The translations under genes and the position numbers were made by a program. 43,599 nt of DNA. It comes from a virus. Numbering within the stretch: position 1 is the first letter of the stretch; the number at the start of each line of letters is the position of its first letter. Shown piece by piece: positions 8,573 through 17,092 of the stretch. Where the stretch lies: positions 1-43,599 of the IMG/VR virus record IMGVR_UViG_3300046449_000331, one strand, 5' to 3'. Under the pieces are notes generated by a model. The model did not search any database. It was not told the DNA's origin and saw only the letters and a list, made by a program, of their open reading frames with translations.

Positions 8573-11397
8573 CTCAGCGCCCCTTTTTGCCGGAGACCGT
8601 ACCGGTTGCTCAGCACCCGCTTGGCACCGCCGCCGGACTGGGTCATTGCGTCGCCGACTGCGTCTGCCAGGACAAGCTTGGTGCTGCGTCGCCCTTGACT
8701 GTCAACGCTCTCCTGACGGGTTTGTGTGATCGAGGCGCTTGAATGGTTCTCGATGGTAATCTGCGGGCGCATGTCGATGCCAGCAAACCCACCGGATGTT
8801 CCGCCAATCTGCCCACCGTTGGCAAAGCCGGGAATGTCAGCTCCAGCATTGATCATTTCCAACAGCGTCCGGTTTTTTGCCGTGGCCTTGGCATTGACCA
8901 TGTATTCCCCGGGAGATCCCCAGAGAGGCACCTGATCCGACTTTCCGCCGCCGCGACCATAGACCATACCGCCGACGGCAAGCTTTTGACCTGCTGGCTT
9001 GATGCCGGGAAAAATGGCTCCCAAGGCCAGATCAATCAGGCCACCGCCGCCTGAGGTCCCAAAGAGTTGAGCCAAAGGGCCTTCCCCCAACAGGAGCGCC
9101 TGAAACGCCATGTCCTGGATCTTGCCCGATAGCGTGTCCAGTACGCCGCCAAGATCGCCACCGCTGCGACGCAGATCCTCAAAGGTGCCATAGGCGACGT
9201 CACGGTAGCTGTCCCACGCTGCCTTCTGCTCCTCGACGGCGATCTTCTCGCGGTTACGGGTCGCGATCAGTTCGCTGATCTTGGCACGCTCGGCTTCTGT
9301 TGCCCCGGCAAGTTTCTCGCGGTGGCGCAGCATCTCTTGCTGAACCGGGTCGGTCTCGCGCAGAATCGCCAGCTCGTCTTCCAGACCGCTGATCAGGTCC
9401 GTGACGGCTTCCCGCTCTTTCTTGAGAGCATTGGTCGCACTGCCGCCACCGCCTCCGGACCGCGTCTTATTGACAATGGGGTTGTTGTTCGCGTCCAGGC
9501 GGGGGCCGGTGTAAACGAAGCGGCCGTCAGTCTTGCTGGCCTCACCTCGGCGCGCGCGTACCTCAGCCATCCCGTCGCCGCGCCCACTGTAGACAGCACC
9601 GGCCTGCATGTTTTGCAGCGACAGCGCCTCGTTCAACGCAATGCCGAGGTTTTGGGCAAGGGCTGCAGCCTGCGCCACCGCCGGGGAAATGCCTGCGGCG
9701 ATATCTACCGATGAGAGAGCATTGGCCGCGTCCCAAGCAGCCATGAGCGCATCTCTCAAGGACTGAGACATATCCGCAGTCAGTCGTGTCCGTTCGAACA
9801 CCTCTCGCTCTGCGGCGATCCGTGCCTCGGCCACTTGACGGCTGTTCTGTCCATGGCGGGCCACCAGAGCTTGCATTTCAGCTTGCTGTGTCAGCTGATC
9901 AAGGAGAACCAGACCTTGTGAGGCGGCAGTATCAGAAGCTTGCCGGGAGTTGGCATACGCGCCATAAATTCTGCCTTGAAGCTCCAGCTCGTCTCTCTTC
10001 TGCTGAAGGATTTTTTCGTTCCAAGCGATCTGGCGTTCAAACGCTGGTTCAATCGCGCGCCGACCTGATTGCAGTTGGTCCTCAACGGCGACGAGTTTGC
10101 CGCTTTCTTCCACCAAGGCTCTTACCTGGTCGGCAATCGCCAAGAACTGTGCGGGGATGTCGTCTGCATTGCCATATAGCTCGAATAGCAAGCTGCTTAG
10201 CGCAGTTGCCGCGTTGATCGCATCCTGAGGACCGCTCGCGTTTCCGAGTTTGGAGACGGCGTCATCAAGCGCAAATGCTTCCTCCTTTGTTAGCTGGTAC
10301 TCCGAGCGAAGGCGCTCGATTTCAGGGAATTGATTACCAAAGAGATCGCTGTTGAGGTTGGCTTTCTGCCTCTCAGTCAGAATTTGCATTTCGCCAGCTA
10401 AGGCGACCACGCTGCCGCGAAGATTATCAAGGGCGTTCACCCGGTCGATCTTTTGTTGATTCTCAAAGTAGGATTGAGCAGCCGCTGAAGCGCTCCCAAA
10501 TCCTTCTGCCATCTCACCCGTCGAATTCCGCGCTATTTCTGCAGAACTAGCGTAGCGGTCGACCGAGTTGGCCAGGTTGTCGACGCGATCTTCCAGTTTT
10601 TCAGCTTCACTACCTGCGCCAGACAACCATCCGACCATGGCCGCACCCGCAGCGATCGACCCGATCGTGATCAAGCTGACCGGGTTCAGCATGCCCAAGA
10701 ATGCACCGCCGAGCGCCTTCACAGCACCCGCCGCGCCCATGGGCCCGATGACCTGGCTGATCTGCGTACCTTGCTGAAGTGCGAGGGTCAGCGGGTTCTG
10801 CCCTGCGGCCATCATCACGCCGATGTCGTTGAACTGCGCGACCAGGTTACCCATCTGCCCGGCCGCAGCACCATTTGACCGCCCCATGACCTGAGCGCTT
10901 TGACCGGTTGCCAGATACTGCGCTTCAGCCAGAGCAAGAACCCGGTTCGCCTCAGCTTGGGTGGCAGCACCGGCCGCGACCGAGCGGCGGGTTTCATCGA
11001 CGACGGCTTCGTATTGCCGGGAAGCGCGATAGACCGGGTCGATCGACATGCGCATCGCATCGAAGCTGGCTTTGTTCTGATCGATCGTACCGCCAAATGC
11101 TGCCGCACTTTGGCGGGCACTGTTGGTCGCCGCACCGTAGCCGGTCAGGCGCTCGATACGTTGCTGGACGGCGGTGTTGGACCTTGTGACTGCCTGCTGA
11201 ACCGCTTTCTCGCCCGTCGCGAAGTTGCTGTTTTCGTTCGCGGCGGATCTGGTTGATTGATCCAGCGCGGAAGTGCTCTTACTGAGACTGTCTGTGGCCT
11301 TCTTGGTCCCGCCCAATGCGGACGTGGTCTCGGCCAGGGCTTTCTTCGCCCCGGTCGCATCCCCTCCGACATAAAGACTGGTCTTGAAACCGCTCAC
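8569..11397 (-). CDS. Tail tape measure protein
   Basis: At 942 aa this is the longest protein of the tail assembly block and follows the chaperone pair, as expected for the tape measure that sets tail length. The N-terminal part is Ala/Ser/Gln-rich and helical (KKALAETTSALGG, SKSTSALDQS). A Gly/Ala-rich hydrophobic segment around residues 205-260 (QVIGPMGAAGAVKALGG, ITIGSIAAGAAMVGWLSG) is followed by long coiled-coil regions and a C-terminal region with GGMVYGRGGGKSDQVPLWGSPGEYMVNA, common in phage tape measures. The GTG start overlaps the preceding stop as GTGA. No lysozyme or peptidase domain is visible. Confidence 0.88.
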   Translation of the reverse strand: MSGFKTSLYVGGDATGAKKALAETTSALGGTKKATDSLSKSTSALDQSTRSAANENSNFATGEKAVQQAVTRSNTAVQQRIERLTGYGAATNSARQSAAAFGGTIDQNKASFDAMRMSIDPVYRASRQYEAVVDETRRSVAAGAATQAEANRVLALAEAQYLATGQSAQVMGRSNGAAAGQMGNLVAQFNDIGVMMAAGQNPLTLALQQGTQISQVIGPMGAAGAVKALGGAFLGMLNPVSLITIGSIAAGAAMVGWLSGAGSEAEKLEDRVDNLANSVDRYASSAEIARNSTGEMAEGFGSASAAAQSYFENQQKIDRVNALDNLRGSVVALAGEMQILTERQKANLNSDLFGNQFPEIERLRSEYQLTKEEAFALDDAVSKLGNASGPQDAINAATALSSLLFELYGNADDIPAQFLAIADQVRALVEESGKLVAVEDQLQSGRRAIEPAFERQIAWNEKILQQKRDELELQGRIYGAYANSRQASDTAASQGLVLLDQLTQQAEMQALVARHGQNSRQVAEARIAAEREVFERTRLTADMSQSLRDALMAAWDAANALSSVDIAAGISPAVAQAAALAQNLGIALNEALSLQNMQAGAVYSGRGDGMAEVRARRGEASKTDGRFVYTGPRLDANNNPIVNKTRSGGGGGSATNALKKEREAVTDLISGLEDELAILRETDPVQQEMLRHREKLAGATEAERAKISELIATRNREKIAVEEQKAAWDSYRDVAYGTFEDLRRSGGDLGGVLDTLSGKIQDMAFQALLLGEGPLAQLFGTSGGGGLIDLALGAIFPGIKPAGQKLAVGGMVYGRGGGKSDQVPLWGSPGEYMVNAKATAKNRTLLEMINAGADIPGFANGGQIGGTSGGFAGIDMRPQITIENHSSASITQTRQESVDSQGRRSTKLVLADAVGDAMTQSGGGAKRVLSNRYGLRQKGALR

Positions 11398-11756
11398 ATC
11401 ATTCTCCGAATTTCAGCCAAAGCACCTTGCTCGATGGTTCTGATGTCGCCCCACATGTCCGCGTCGACGGTGAGGCCTGCCAGCTGCAGCCCGGACTGGG
11501 CTGCCGTGTAGTCGAGACCGACGGGCATGATACGGGCACCGACGGCAACCACCCGCCATTGCGAGCAGATGGTGAAAAACGCTTCGAGTGCGCCCAGATG
11601 CCAAGGCCACAACTCGAGCTCTTCCGTGCCGGTGTCGTCTTCGTACTGACCGAGATCGATCCCGAGCAGTGCGGCATCCGAATTCGCATCGTCTTGCCGC
11701 GGGGGCTCATTGGGCGATCCTTTTGCCCATGCAGCTCCCGCGGCCTTCAGTTTCCC
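11394..11756 (-). CDS. Tail assembly chaperone, -1 frame extension (T-like, DUF1799-like)
   Basis: This frame has no good start of its own. It is open from the slippery site at 11756 to a stop at 11394 and would be made as a 227-aa fusion with the chaperone (109 residues plus 118). Its second half reads ELWPWHLGALEAFFTICSQWR and then GLDYTAAQSGLQL, resembling DUF1799 proteins found between chaperone and tape measure in Mu-like siphophages. The linker is Pro/Asp-rich. In lambda the equivalent GT fusion recruits the tape measure to tail tube subunits. A TTG at 11612 could start a short separate product, but the open frame upstream argues for frameshifting. Confidence 0.72.
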   Translation of the reverse strand, partial: GKLKAAGAAWAKGSPNEPPRQDDANSDAALLGIDLGQYEDDTGTEELELWPWHLGALEAFFTICSQWRVVAVGARIMPVGLDYTAAQSGLQLAGLTVDADMWGDIRTIEQGALAEIRRMM

Positions 11757-12076
11757 AACGTGCCCTTGTGCAGCCCCTTGAAATATCCGCTGACCAGACC
11801 GAGCCGGACATAGGCCTTATCCAGTTCCTGGCTGATCTGTTCGGGTGTCGACGGGACATGGTTGTCTTCTTCATCGACCAGATTGTCGAAACTCACGACC
11901 ACGGCTTTCAGGAAATCGAGCGTGCCGGTGCCTGTGCTGAGGTCGAACCCATCCGCTTCGGAAATCGGCATGGCGCGGAAGGTGGTTTTCAGCTCCGCTT
12001 CGGTAAAGCCTTCACCATCGGGGATCTGGATCGACACATCGCGTGTGAATGTCGGGGATTGATTGATCTTGAACAT
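11747..12076 (-). CDS. Tail assembly chaperone (G-like)
   Basis: The 109-aa acidic protein is encoded between the tail tube and tape measure genes, the fixed place of the lambda G-type chaperone. It has no membrane segment and begins MFKINQSPTFTRDVSIQIPD, similar in style to small phage tail chaperones. AAGGAA upstream of the ATG is the ribosome site. The last codons read TTG GGA AAC TGA, so the frame ends exactly on a -1 slippery heptamer, and a fraction of ribosomes should continue into the overlapping frame. Confidence 0.75.
   Translation of the reverse strand: MFKINQSPTFTRDVSIQIPDGEGFTEAELKTTFRAMPISEADGFDLSTGTGTLDFLKAVVVSFDNLVDEEDNHVPSTPEQISQELDKAYVRLGLVSGYFKGLHKGTLGN
11750..11756 (-). 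promoter_or_regulatory. Programmed -1 frameshift heptamer G GGA AAC
   Basis: On the coding strand the heptamer GGGAAAC is in the X XXY YYZ phase of the chaperone frame and directly precedes its TGA stop. Slipping back one base gives GGG AAA and continues CTG AAG GCC in the open downstream frame. Lambda uses the related GGGAAAG at its G-T junction. The downstream pause signal was not analysed. Confidence 0.75.
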
Positions 12077-12094
12077 TGCGGCGTTCCTTTCGAA

Positions 12095-13027
12095 TTACGT
12101 GAGGGTGAGGGACCACTGGTCGTTGCCAACCGTTGGGATCGGCACCAGGCGGAGTGGCCACTCCACGATGTTCTGGGCATTCTCGAGGCCCTGAGGGCGC
12201 TGCATCTGCGCTTTCGTGATCGCGAGGGTTGCGATGTTCCCAGGGGTCAGTCCGTGCACAAGGTTGATTGCAACGTCTGTCTGATTGGCCGCCATCGTGA
12301 ACGGGTTGAGTGTACCGAGCGGCACCGCCTCTACCTTGGTCTCGACGCTTTCTTCCTTGTCGGTGATCAGAATACCTTCCGACCCGACCAAGAACCGTGG
12401 CTCAACCGCATTTCCGAGATTGAGCATCAAAGACCGCATCACGAGCGACACACCGGCGAGGTTGAAGGTTGGCGTGTTGGCCTTTGTTACCGCCAAAGGC
12501 TTTTTGAACGCAGTCAGAGTTGGGTTCACCCGCGTCTCTTCGGTCGGTTGATTGAACAGCCCCCAATACTCGAACTTGAGATAGGGAATGGCCGACGTCG
12601 TGAAGTCGATCGTGCAATTGCCGCGCGCGCCAGTCATCACGAACTGCGTGCCCTCGATCAGGAAGTAGATCGACAGGCTTTCGTGATCATCACTAACAGG
12701 GTTGTAGGTGACAGACGTGTCGGCCGTGATTGTCTCAGCCACGGCGCAGCCACGCATTAGCGGTCCCCAAGCGGGCGCGGTACCGGCGACACCGGATCCT
12801 GCGAGCTCCACGTTGAAGGTCAGCTTCGCGTGAACATCGATCGGCACCGATCCTTGAGCACCCAATGTCGGGATTTCGAGATTGCGGCTTACGTCGCTGC
12901 CTTCCATTGGCGTCAGCGTGATGTCAGTGGCAAGGATGCCGTCGGCAGCTGCTGTCGGCTCCGCGTCGATGTTGTAGGTGGTTTCCAGCTTCGCCAGAAG
13001 GATTTTGGATTTCCATTTAAGGGCCAT
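12095..13027 (-). CDS. Major tail tube protein (siphovirus type)
   Basis: The 310-aa protein lies directly before the chaperone pair and after the tail-terminator region, where the main tail tube protein is encoded. It is rich in beta-type segments with Thr, Val and Asn, and starts MALKWKSKILLAKLETTYN, typical of tail tube proteins of transposable siphophages. GGAG upstream of the ATG (AAAAGGAGACTTAAATG) supports the start, immediately after the preceding stop. There is no sheath gene beside it, so the tail should be non-contractile. Confidence 0.75.
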   Translation of the reverse strand: MALKWKSKILLAKLETTYNIDAEPTAAADGILATDITLTPMEGSDVSRNLEIPTLGAQGSVPIDVHAKLTFNVELAGSGVAGTAPAWGPLMRGCAVAETITADTSVTYNPVSDDHESLSIYFLIEGTQFVMTGARGNCTIDFTTSAIPYLKFEYWGLFNQPTEETRVNPTLTAFKKPLAVTKANTPTFNLAGVSLVMRSLMLNLGNAVEPRFLVGSEGILITDKEESVETKVEAVPLGTLNPFTMAANQTDVAINLVHGLTPGNIATLAITKAQMQRPQGLENAQNIVEWPLRLVPIPTVGNDQWSLTLT

Positions 13028-13174
13028 TTAAGTCTCCTTTTCCGATGTTTCTTCAGCAGGCGCTGCGGCCTCTTCGAGAGGCTCTTGAGCCACCGGACCC
13101 TCCTCGCGGGTGAGCTTGCCATTCTTGCTGCGGGTGTAGCTGCCGCCACGGGACGGAAGGGTTGGATTTTTCAT
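13028..13174 (-). CDS. Small protein between tail terminator and tail tube genes
   Basis: A 48-codon frame not covered by longer predictions starts with an ATG overlapping the stop of the gp37-like gene (ATGA) and ends one base before the tail tube ATG. The product has a basic N-terminal half (NPTLPSRGGSYTRSKNGK) and an acidic Glu/Ala/Pro tail. It occupies the place of Mu gp38 (DUF2635), a very small protein, but I cannot show homology. Perfect coupling to both neighbours is the main evidence that it is translated. Confidence 0.6.
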   Translation of the reverse strand: MKNPTLPSRGGSYTRSKNGKLTREEGPVAQEPLEEAAAPAEETSEKET

Positions 13175-13602
13175 CAGAGGATCCTCAGCTGGTCTGTGAT
13201 GGCAAAGTCGATCTGATAGACGACGGTGCCCTTGGAGGCGTTCAGGATGGAGCCACGGGTCAGGCGAAACACGCCTATCTCATCGGACGGAGCCCACCCG
13301 GCGATGGCGTTGACGATCGCGAATATTACATCGCGCAGTTCTGCCAGGGCCTTCTGACCCGCGGGCGTGTGGTTGCGGATGGTCAGGATCACCGCGACGG
13401 CCTCTTCAATCCCTTGGGTGAAGGCACCGGCACCAGCGTCTGCCTGACGCCCGATCAAGCCCAGGGGCAGCACATGCGCTGCGGGGGTGTGCTGGGGCAG
13501 AGCATTGCGCTGCATGAGGTCAGCAAAATTGCCAGCGCCTTCGACGCGATGCTCAAGGATTGAAACCTCCGACGAAAGACGTGCGATGATGCTCTCGATC
13601 AT
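13174..13602 (-). CDS. Mu gp37-like protein (tail terminator region)
   Basis: The 142-aa protein begins MIESIIARLSSEV and contains GFxx-like features of the Mu gp37 family, including a C-terminal strand region (YQIDFAITDQL). It is encoded directly after the DUF1320 gene, exactly as gp37 follows gp36 in Mu. Proteins at this place close the tail or join it to the head. Start and stop overlap neighbouring genes by one to four bases. The gp37 assignment rests on order, length and general sequence style. Confidence 0.7.
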   Translation of the reverse strand: MIESIIARLSSEVSILEHRVEGAGNFADLMQRNALPQHTPAAHVLPLGLIGRQADAGAGAFTQGIEEAVAVILTIRNHTPAGQKALAELRDVIFAIVNAIAGWAPSDEIGVFRLTRGSILNASKGTVVYQIDFAITDQLRIL

Positions 13603-14030
13603 CAGATGAAGCCCTTCATGCTGGCTTGCGTGAGGGGACGCTCCCGATCGGTGAGCCGTGCCCCCGAGCTTCCGGTACCGGGGGCATCGGCTCCCGCGAT
13701 GGGTAAGCGAACACCGCCACCTGAAATATCCCGCAAGGTGCGCAAAGCGGCCTTGTAGTCTTCTTCAATCTTGGGGTCGGGGCTGGCGACATGGAGGTTG
13801 TAGATCGTGATCGCGAGCGCAAGGCTTCCGATCAGTGGCGGTGTGGTCTCCATAGGCAACGCGTAGCGGACACCGACGTAGCCATCGATCATTGCGTCTG
13901 CGTCGGCCAGTGCCTGGTCGATTACATCCGCATCGATAGTGTCAGTCGCAACATCGCCCCGGTCTGTCAGGGATATCAGCATATGTTCGCCAAACTTCGC
14001 AGTCAGTTTTGCAAGGGATGTATAGGGCAC
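13602..14030 (-). CDS. DUF1320 family head completion protein (Mu gp36-like)
   Basis: The 142-aa protein matches DUF1320: MPYTSLAKLTAKFGE, then DADVIDQALADADAMIDGYVGVRYALP, a short helical middle and a Gly/Ser-rich tail. The family is encoded after the major head genes in Mu-like phages and is thought to be a head-tail connector. It starts with GTG (14030) and lacks a strong ribosome site. The preceding gene is separated by 78 bases containing a perfect 11-bp hairpin. Confidence 0.85.
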   Translation of the reverse strand: MPYTSLAKLTAKFGEHMLISLTDRGDVATDTIDADVIDQALADADAMIDGYVGVRYALPMETTPPLIGSLALAITIYNLHVASPDPKIEEDYKAALRTLRDISGGGVRLPIAGADAPGTGSSGARLTDRERPLTQASMKGFI

Positions 14031-14059
14031 GGGGGAGCCATCCGAATTAATGTGAGAAG

Positions 14060-14088
14060 ACCGGCGGCGACAAACCCGCCGCCGGTCA
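14060..14088 (-). terminator. 11-bp perfect hairpin between head genes
   Basis: GACCGGCGGCG and its exact complement CGCCGCCGGTC flank a 7-base loop. Read on the coding (minus) strand the stem is followed by TCTTCTCACATT, which has only a loose T-run. It may be an attenuating terminator or an mRNA stabiliser that lowers expression of genes after the head module. It sits at the junction between capsid and connector genes. Confidence 0.5.
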
Positions 14089-14108
14089 AAGATTGAGCGG
14101 TTGCCGCC

Positions 14109-14663
14109 TTATTCGACGGCGTCAGCTTTCATCAGACTGATCGCGAGCTTTGGCTCGTCGCGCAGCATCGCAGCCTCTTCAACGCTGAGCTCGGACGCCA
14201 GGATGCGTGTCGGTTCGGGCGTGAAGTGCCGACCCGCCCGCCAGAAACCACCTTTGGGGCCGATGACGACCACGATCAGATCTTCCTCATCCTGTGGCTG
14301 CAACGCTGCCGCCAAACTGCCTACCGTCTCGGCACGTGTTTCGGTCGGAGGCGAAGGCTTTGCGTCGGACGTCAGAGCTGCAGAGAGGTCTTCAAGGTCA
14401 GTGGCAGACTCGTGTGGGGCCTTGGCGGCCTTACTCTCACCCGCGACGCTTTCGGAAACGGACTGCGCGACTTCAGAGGCCTGATCCGCTGCAAGCGACA
14501 GTGGCTTGGCGGCTTCAGTCGCCTTGGTCTCACCCGCTCCATTTTCAGGCGTGGGTTGCGAGGCTTCAGTGGCGTTTTCGACCACGGGAGCCGCTGGCTT
14601 TGCGGCTTCGGCTTCTTTGGTCTCGCTGGCCTTGCTGGCGGTTGCTTTCTTCGAACGTGTCAT
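14109..14663 (-). CDS. HI1506-related protein (Mu gp35-like)
   Basis: Of 184 residues the first ~115 are low-complexity, built from Ala, Glu, Lys, Ser and Thr (SKKATASKASETKEAEAAKPAAP). The C-terminal ~60 (LIVVVIGPKGGFWRAGRHFTPEPTRILASELSVEEAAMLRDEPKLAIS) match the conserved HI1506/gp35 domain found directly after the major head gene in Mu-like phages. Its role in the capsid is unknown. The long Ala-rich N-terminal extension is unlike compact family members and could be a disordered tether. Confidence 0.75.
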   Translation of the reverse strand: MTRSKKATASKASETKEAEAAKPAAPVVENATEASQPTPENGAGETKATEAAKPLSLAADQASEVAQSVSESVAGESKAAKAPHESATDLEDLSAALTSDAKPSPPTETRAETVGSLAAALQPQDEEDLIVVVIGPKGGFWRAGRHFTPEPTRILASELSVEEAAMLRDEPKLAISLMKADAVE

Positions 14664-14675
14664 TCGATCACCCCC

Positions 14676-15569
14676 TTATGCCAGCCACGGAACGATGAGC
14701 AGCTCCGCAGTGCCTTTCCAGACGTTGGTGGCACCGGCAGCGTCGCGTTCGGCATTCAGCAGCTCGAGCGCTGCCTGCTCCATCGAAGGCGGTACAACCA
14801 GCAGGTTTGGCTTGATGCCCAGAGGGCGACCGTGATCGCCCTTCATGCCCTGCAAAGCGGCACGGGCGGCGGCGTAGCGTGTGGCGTTCAGGGTCTGCTT
14901 CGACCCCCATGCCATCTGCCAAAAACCATAACCCACGTTGTAGCGGGCATCGGTGCCGTACACGAATTCCTTGTTCATGAAGACGTTGTGGTCTTTGGGA
15001 TTATCCTTGGCCACGAACATCGGTTTTTCGCGATCCTGGAAGATCATCGGCTTCAGCGAGCGGTTGGTCGAGAGCAAAAACCACGGCGCACCGGAACCGC
15101 CATCAGTATTTGCGACGGTGCCCATCGAGCCGTCTTCGTTGATCACGGGGTGGTCTGTGTCGAAGAAATACTGGCCGTCATAGCATTCGGTTGCAAAGCC
15201 ACCTGCAAGTGCTCCGAATGTGAGCAGATCAGGGTGAGCGGCTGTGCTTTCGCCCATCTCGACGAACATGGGCTCATAAATCCCGAGGTTGTCATCCTTG
15301 ATGTCGTTGCGATCGACGCCGATGGTCAGTTCGAAATCCTTGTTCTTGATCGCGTAGTCATGCTCAGCAAGACCTTGGATCAAACGGGGCCCAAGCCATT
15401 CGCGCATGTTGGGCATCTTGCCGAGCCAGCCGTAGCGGCTTTCGCGTGTCGACGAGGGGACCACAGTGGCGATCCGCGTGTACTGCGTCTCGGCCTGTCC
15501 GAGACCCCGCTTATAAGCGGTACTGAAGCCGACGCGGATGGCCTCAAGATTTGGGGTGTTGATGAGCAT
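14676..15569 (-). CDS. Major head protein (Mu gpT-like)
   Basis: The 297-aa protein shows the Mu gpT family pattern: N-terminal NTPNLEAIRVGFSTAYKRGL, then REWLGPRLIQGLAEHDYAIKNKDFELTIGVDRNDIKDDNLGIY, and a central FFDTDHPV. It is the main capsid subunit. AAGGAG ten bases before the ATG is a strong ribosome site. It lies after the protease and the putative decoration protein and before the gp35-like gene, which is the conserved order. Confidence 0.9.
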   Translation of the reverse strand: MLINTPNLEAIRVGFSTAYKRGLGQAETQYTRIATVVPSSTRESRYGWLGKMPNMREWLGPRLIQGLAEHDYAIKNKDFELTIGVDRNDIKDDNLGIYEPMFVEMGESTAAHPDLLTFGALAGGFATECYDGQYFFDTDHPVINEDGSMGTVANTDGGSGAPWFLLSTNRSLKPMIFQDREKPMFVAKDNPKDHNVFMNKEFVYGTDARYNVGYGFWQMAWGSKQTLNATRYAAARAALQGMKGDHGRPLGIKPNLLVVPPSMEQAALELLNAERDAAGATNVWKGTAELLIVPWLA

Positions 15570-15581
15570 TGAATGGTCTCC

Positions 15582-16019
15582 TTACGCCGTGGCGATTTTG
15601 GTGAGGACTTCGTCAAAGCGCACCCAGACGCCCAGGGCGTCGACATTGTCGACGAACCCGGCCGGAGAGCGCGATGCCGTTGCATCGGTTTTGGCGACGG
15701 TCTGATCATCAACCGCGAAGACCACATCACCGATTTCGGCGACGGTGATCTCGTCAGCGCCAGCGGAGTTCGCAAATCGGAAGACGCCAGGGCGGTAGAG
15801 TACCGCTGCGTCTCCGGCGCTGCCCGTGGAATTGTCACCCGCGTCTTCTGCGCGACCGATGCCCACAAGGCCTGTGGCGGTCGCACCTTTGACGACAAAT
15901 CCAGCAGCGTTGCGCATCAGAAGCGATCCGGCAAAAACGGCAGTCGAAGCGGCCAGAAGACCATCGCGGATATCACCGGCGATCTGGGGCGTGTTGCGCC
16001 CTGCAGTCAGTGCGGTCAT
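15582..16019 (-). CDS. Putative capsid decoration/cement protein
   Basis: The 145-aa protein is Ala/Gly/Val-rich and probably all beta (FAGSLLMRNAAGFVVKGATATGLVGIGRAEDAG). It is encoded between protease and major head protein, where many phages carry a decoration protein that stabilises expanded capsids. The ATG overlaps the protease stop. I base the assignment on position, size and composition, not on a diagnostic motif. Confidence 0.6.
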   Translation of the reverse strand: MTALTAGRNTPQIAGDIRDGLLAASTAVFAGSLLMRNAAGFVVKGATATGLVGIGRAEDAGDNSTGSAGDAAVLYRPGVFRFANSAGADEITVAEIGDVVFAVDDQTVAKTDATASRSPAGFVDNVDALGVWVRFDEVLTKIATA

Positions 16020-17086
16020 CAGTTGTCCTCCAGTTGGGCCTGCTCTTCAGCGAGCGTGGCGGCATAGTCTTTGGGATCCTGCCCCAGCATCTTGGCGATG
16101 CTCAGCTGCTCGGAGTTCAGCGAGAGCTCGCCGTCCTTGCGGGCAGGTGCGATGATCGAGGTGCCAGATCCGCTGAGCACGGGCATTGCGCCGATCAGCT
16201 CTTCGGTCCCTGAAGCATCCTTCATGTGCATGGAGATGTAGCGATCACGCATTGGCTTGACGCCCACGCGGCCTGCCTTGATTGCACCATCGACAAAGGC
16301 CGTGGCGGCGGTTTTGGCACCGGTGTCGCGCAACTCATTCAGCGAGGTTGCCAACGTGGTGATTTCGGCCTGCAGCGCGACGATCGTCTCGTCTGAGCCT
16401 TGGTTCTGAGCGGCGACCAAAATGTCAGCAGGGGCGCTATCAGCACCGAGCCCAAGAGCGATACCAATCTCTGACAGCTGCGATTGCAGCGCAGGCTTGT
16501 CATCGGCCCCGGACATCTTGCCCTTCAGCGCCTTTTTGATTTCCTCGTCGGTTGCCGTCTCCGGCAGGCCGAGCATATCGGCCAGAAATTTCGTCCAATC
16601 CATTTGGGGAATGTCCTGTTGTTGATGAAGCGCAGTCAGCCCGCGCAGGTTGGGTTTGTTGACCAGGCTGACGCATTCGATCGAGGTGACCTTTTTGTCT
16701 GCCGTGTGCCGGATAACGGGACTGATGCCCCGGTATGCCCGTGACGTGACCAGCTCCGCGCCCGCTGTCGTCCACTCCGCCTTGCCCCAAAGTCCATCTT
16801 CACGGGTCTGCATGGCCACAATCCAGCCAAACGCCGGGGCTTCTTCCCCTTTTGGCGCGCGCAGATGGATGGAGTGATTGATGTCGATCGGCAGCTTTGG
16901 GGCGTGGAGGAAGCTCTCGGAAATGATCTGCTCAAAGTTTGCAGCGAGATAGGGACCGCGCTTGTCGCCGGTCTGGATCAGGCCCGCAGGAAGCAGGTGG
17001 ATCCATTCGGGCGCACCGCCAAGAACTGCGACATCCGGCAGGGCTTGGGCACTCATAAGCGCGGTGAATTGAGGGGCTACGTTCAT
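16019..17086 (-). CDS. Head maturation protease with scaffold-like C-terminus (Mu gpI-like)
   Basis: The 355-aa protein carries an N-terminal protease domain of the Mu I family (EWIHLLPAGLIQTGDKRGPYLA, then PIDINHSIHL with His71, and FGWI). The C-terminal part from about residue 162 is helical and charged, as in scaffolds. An in-frame ATG at 16603 preceded by AGGA could give a separate scaffold protein, like Mu Z inside I. The gene follows the palindrome at 17124-17139; the -10-like sequence at 17093-17098 ends only six bases before the ATG, so the late transcript may be leaderless here. Confidence 0.85.
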   Translation of the reverse strand: MNVAPQFTALMSAQALPDVAVLGGAPEWIHLLPAGLIQTGDKRGPYLAANFEQIISESFLHAPKLPIDINHSIHLRAPKGEEAPAFGWIVAMQTREDGLWGKAEWTTAGAELVTSRAYRGISPVIRHTADKKVTSIECVSLVNKPNLRGLTALHQQQDIPQMDWTKFLADMLGLPETATDEEIKKALKGKMSGADDKPALQSQLSEIGIALGLGADSAPADILVAAQNQGSDETIVALQAEITTLATSLNELRDTGAKTAATAFVDGAIKAGRVGVKPMRDRYISMHMKDASGTEELIGAMPVLSGSGTSIIAPARKDGELSLNSEQLSIAKMLGQDPKDYAATLAEEQAQLEDN

Positions 17087-17092
17087 GCAGCG

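Noticed and set aside
11588-12760. 390-codon plus-strand frame opposite tail tube and chaperone
   Set aside because: Antisense shadow; the minus-strand genes have proper starts, coupling and family features.
14226-15572. 448-codon plus-strand frame opposite head genes
   Set aside because: Shadow of the gpT-like and gp35-like genes, with no ribosome site and biased composition.
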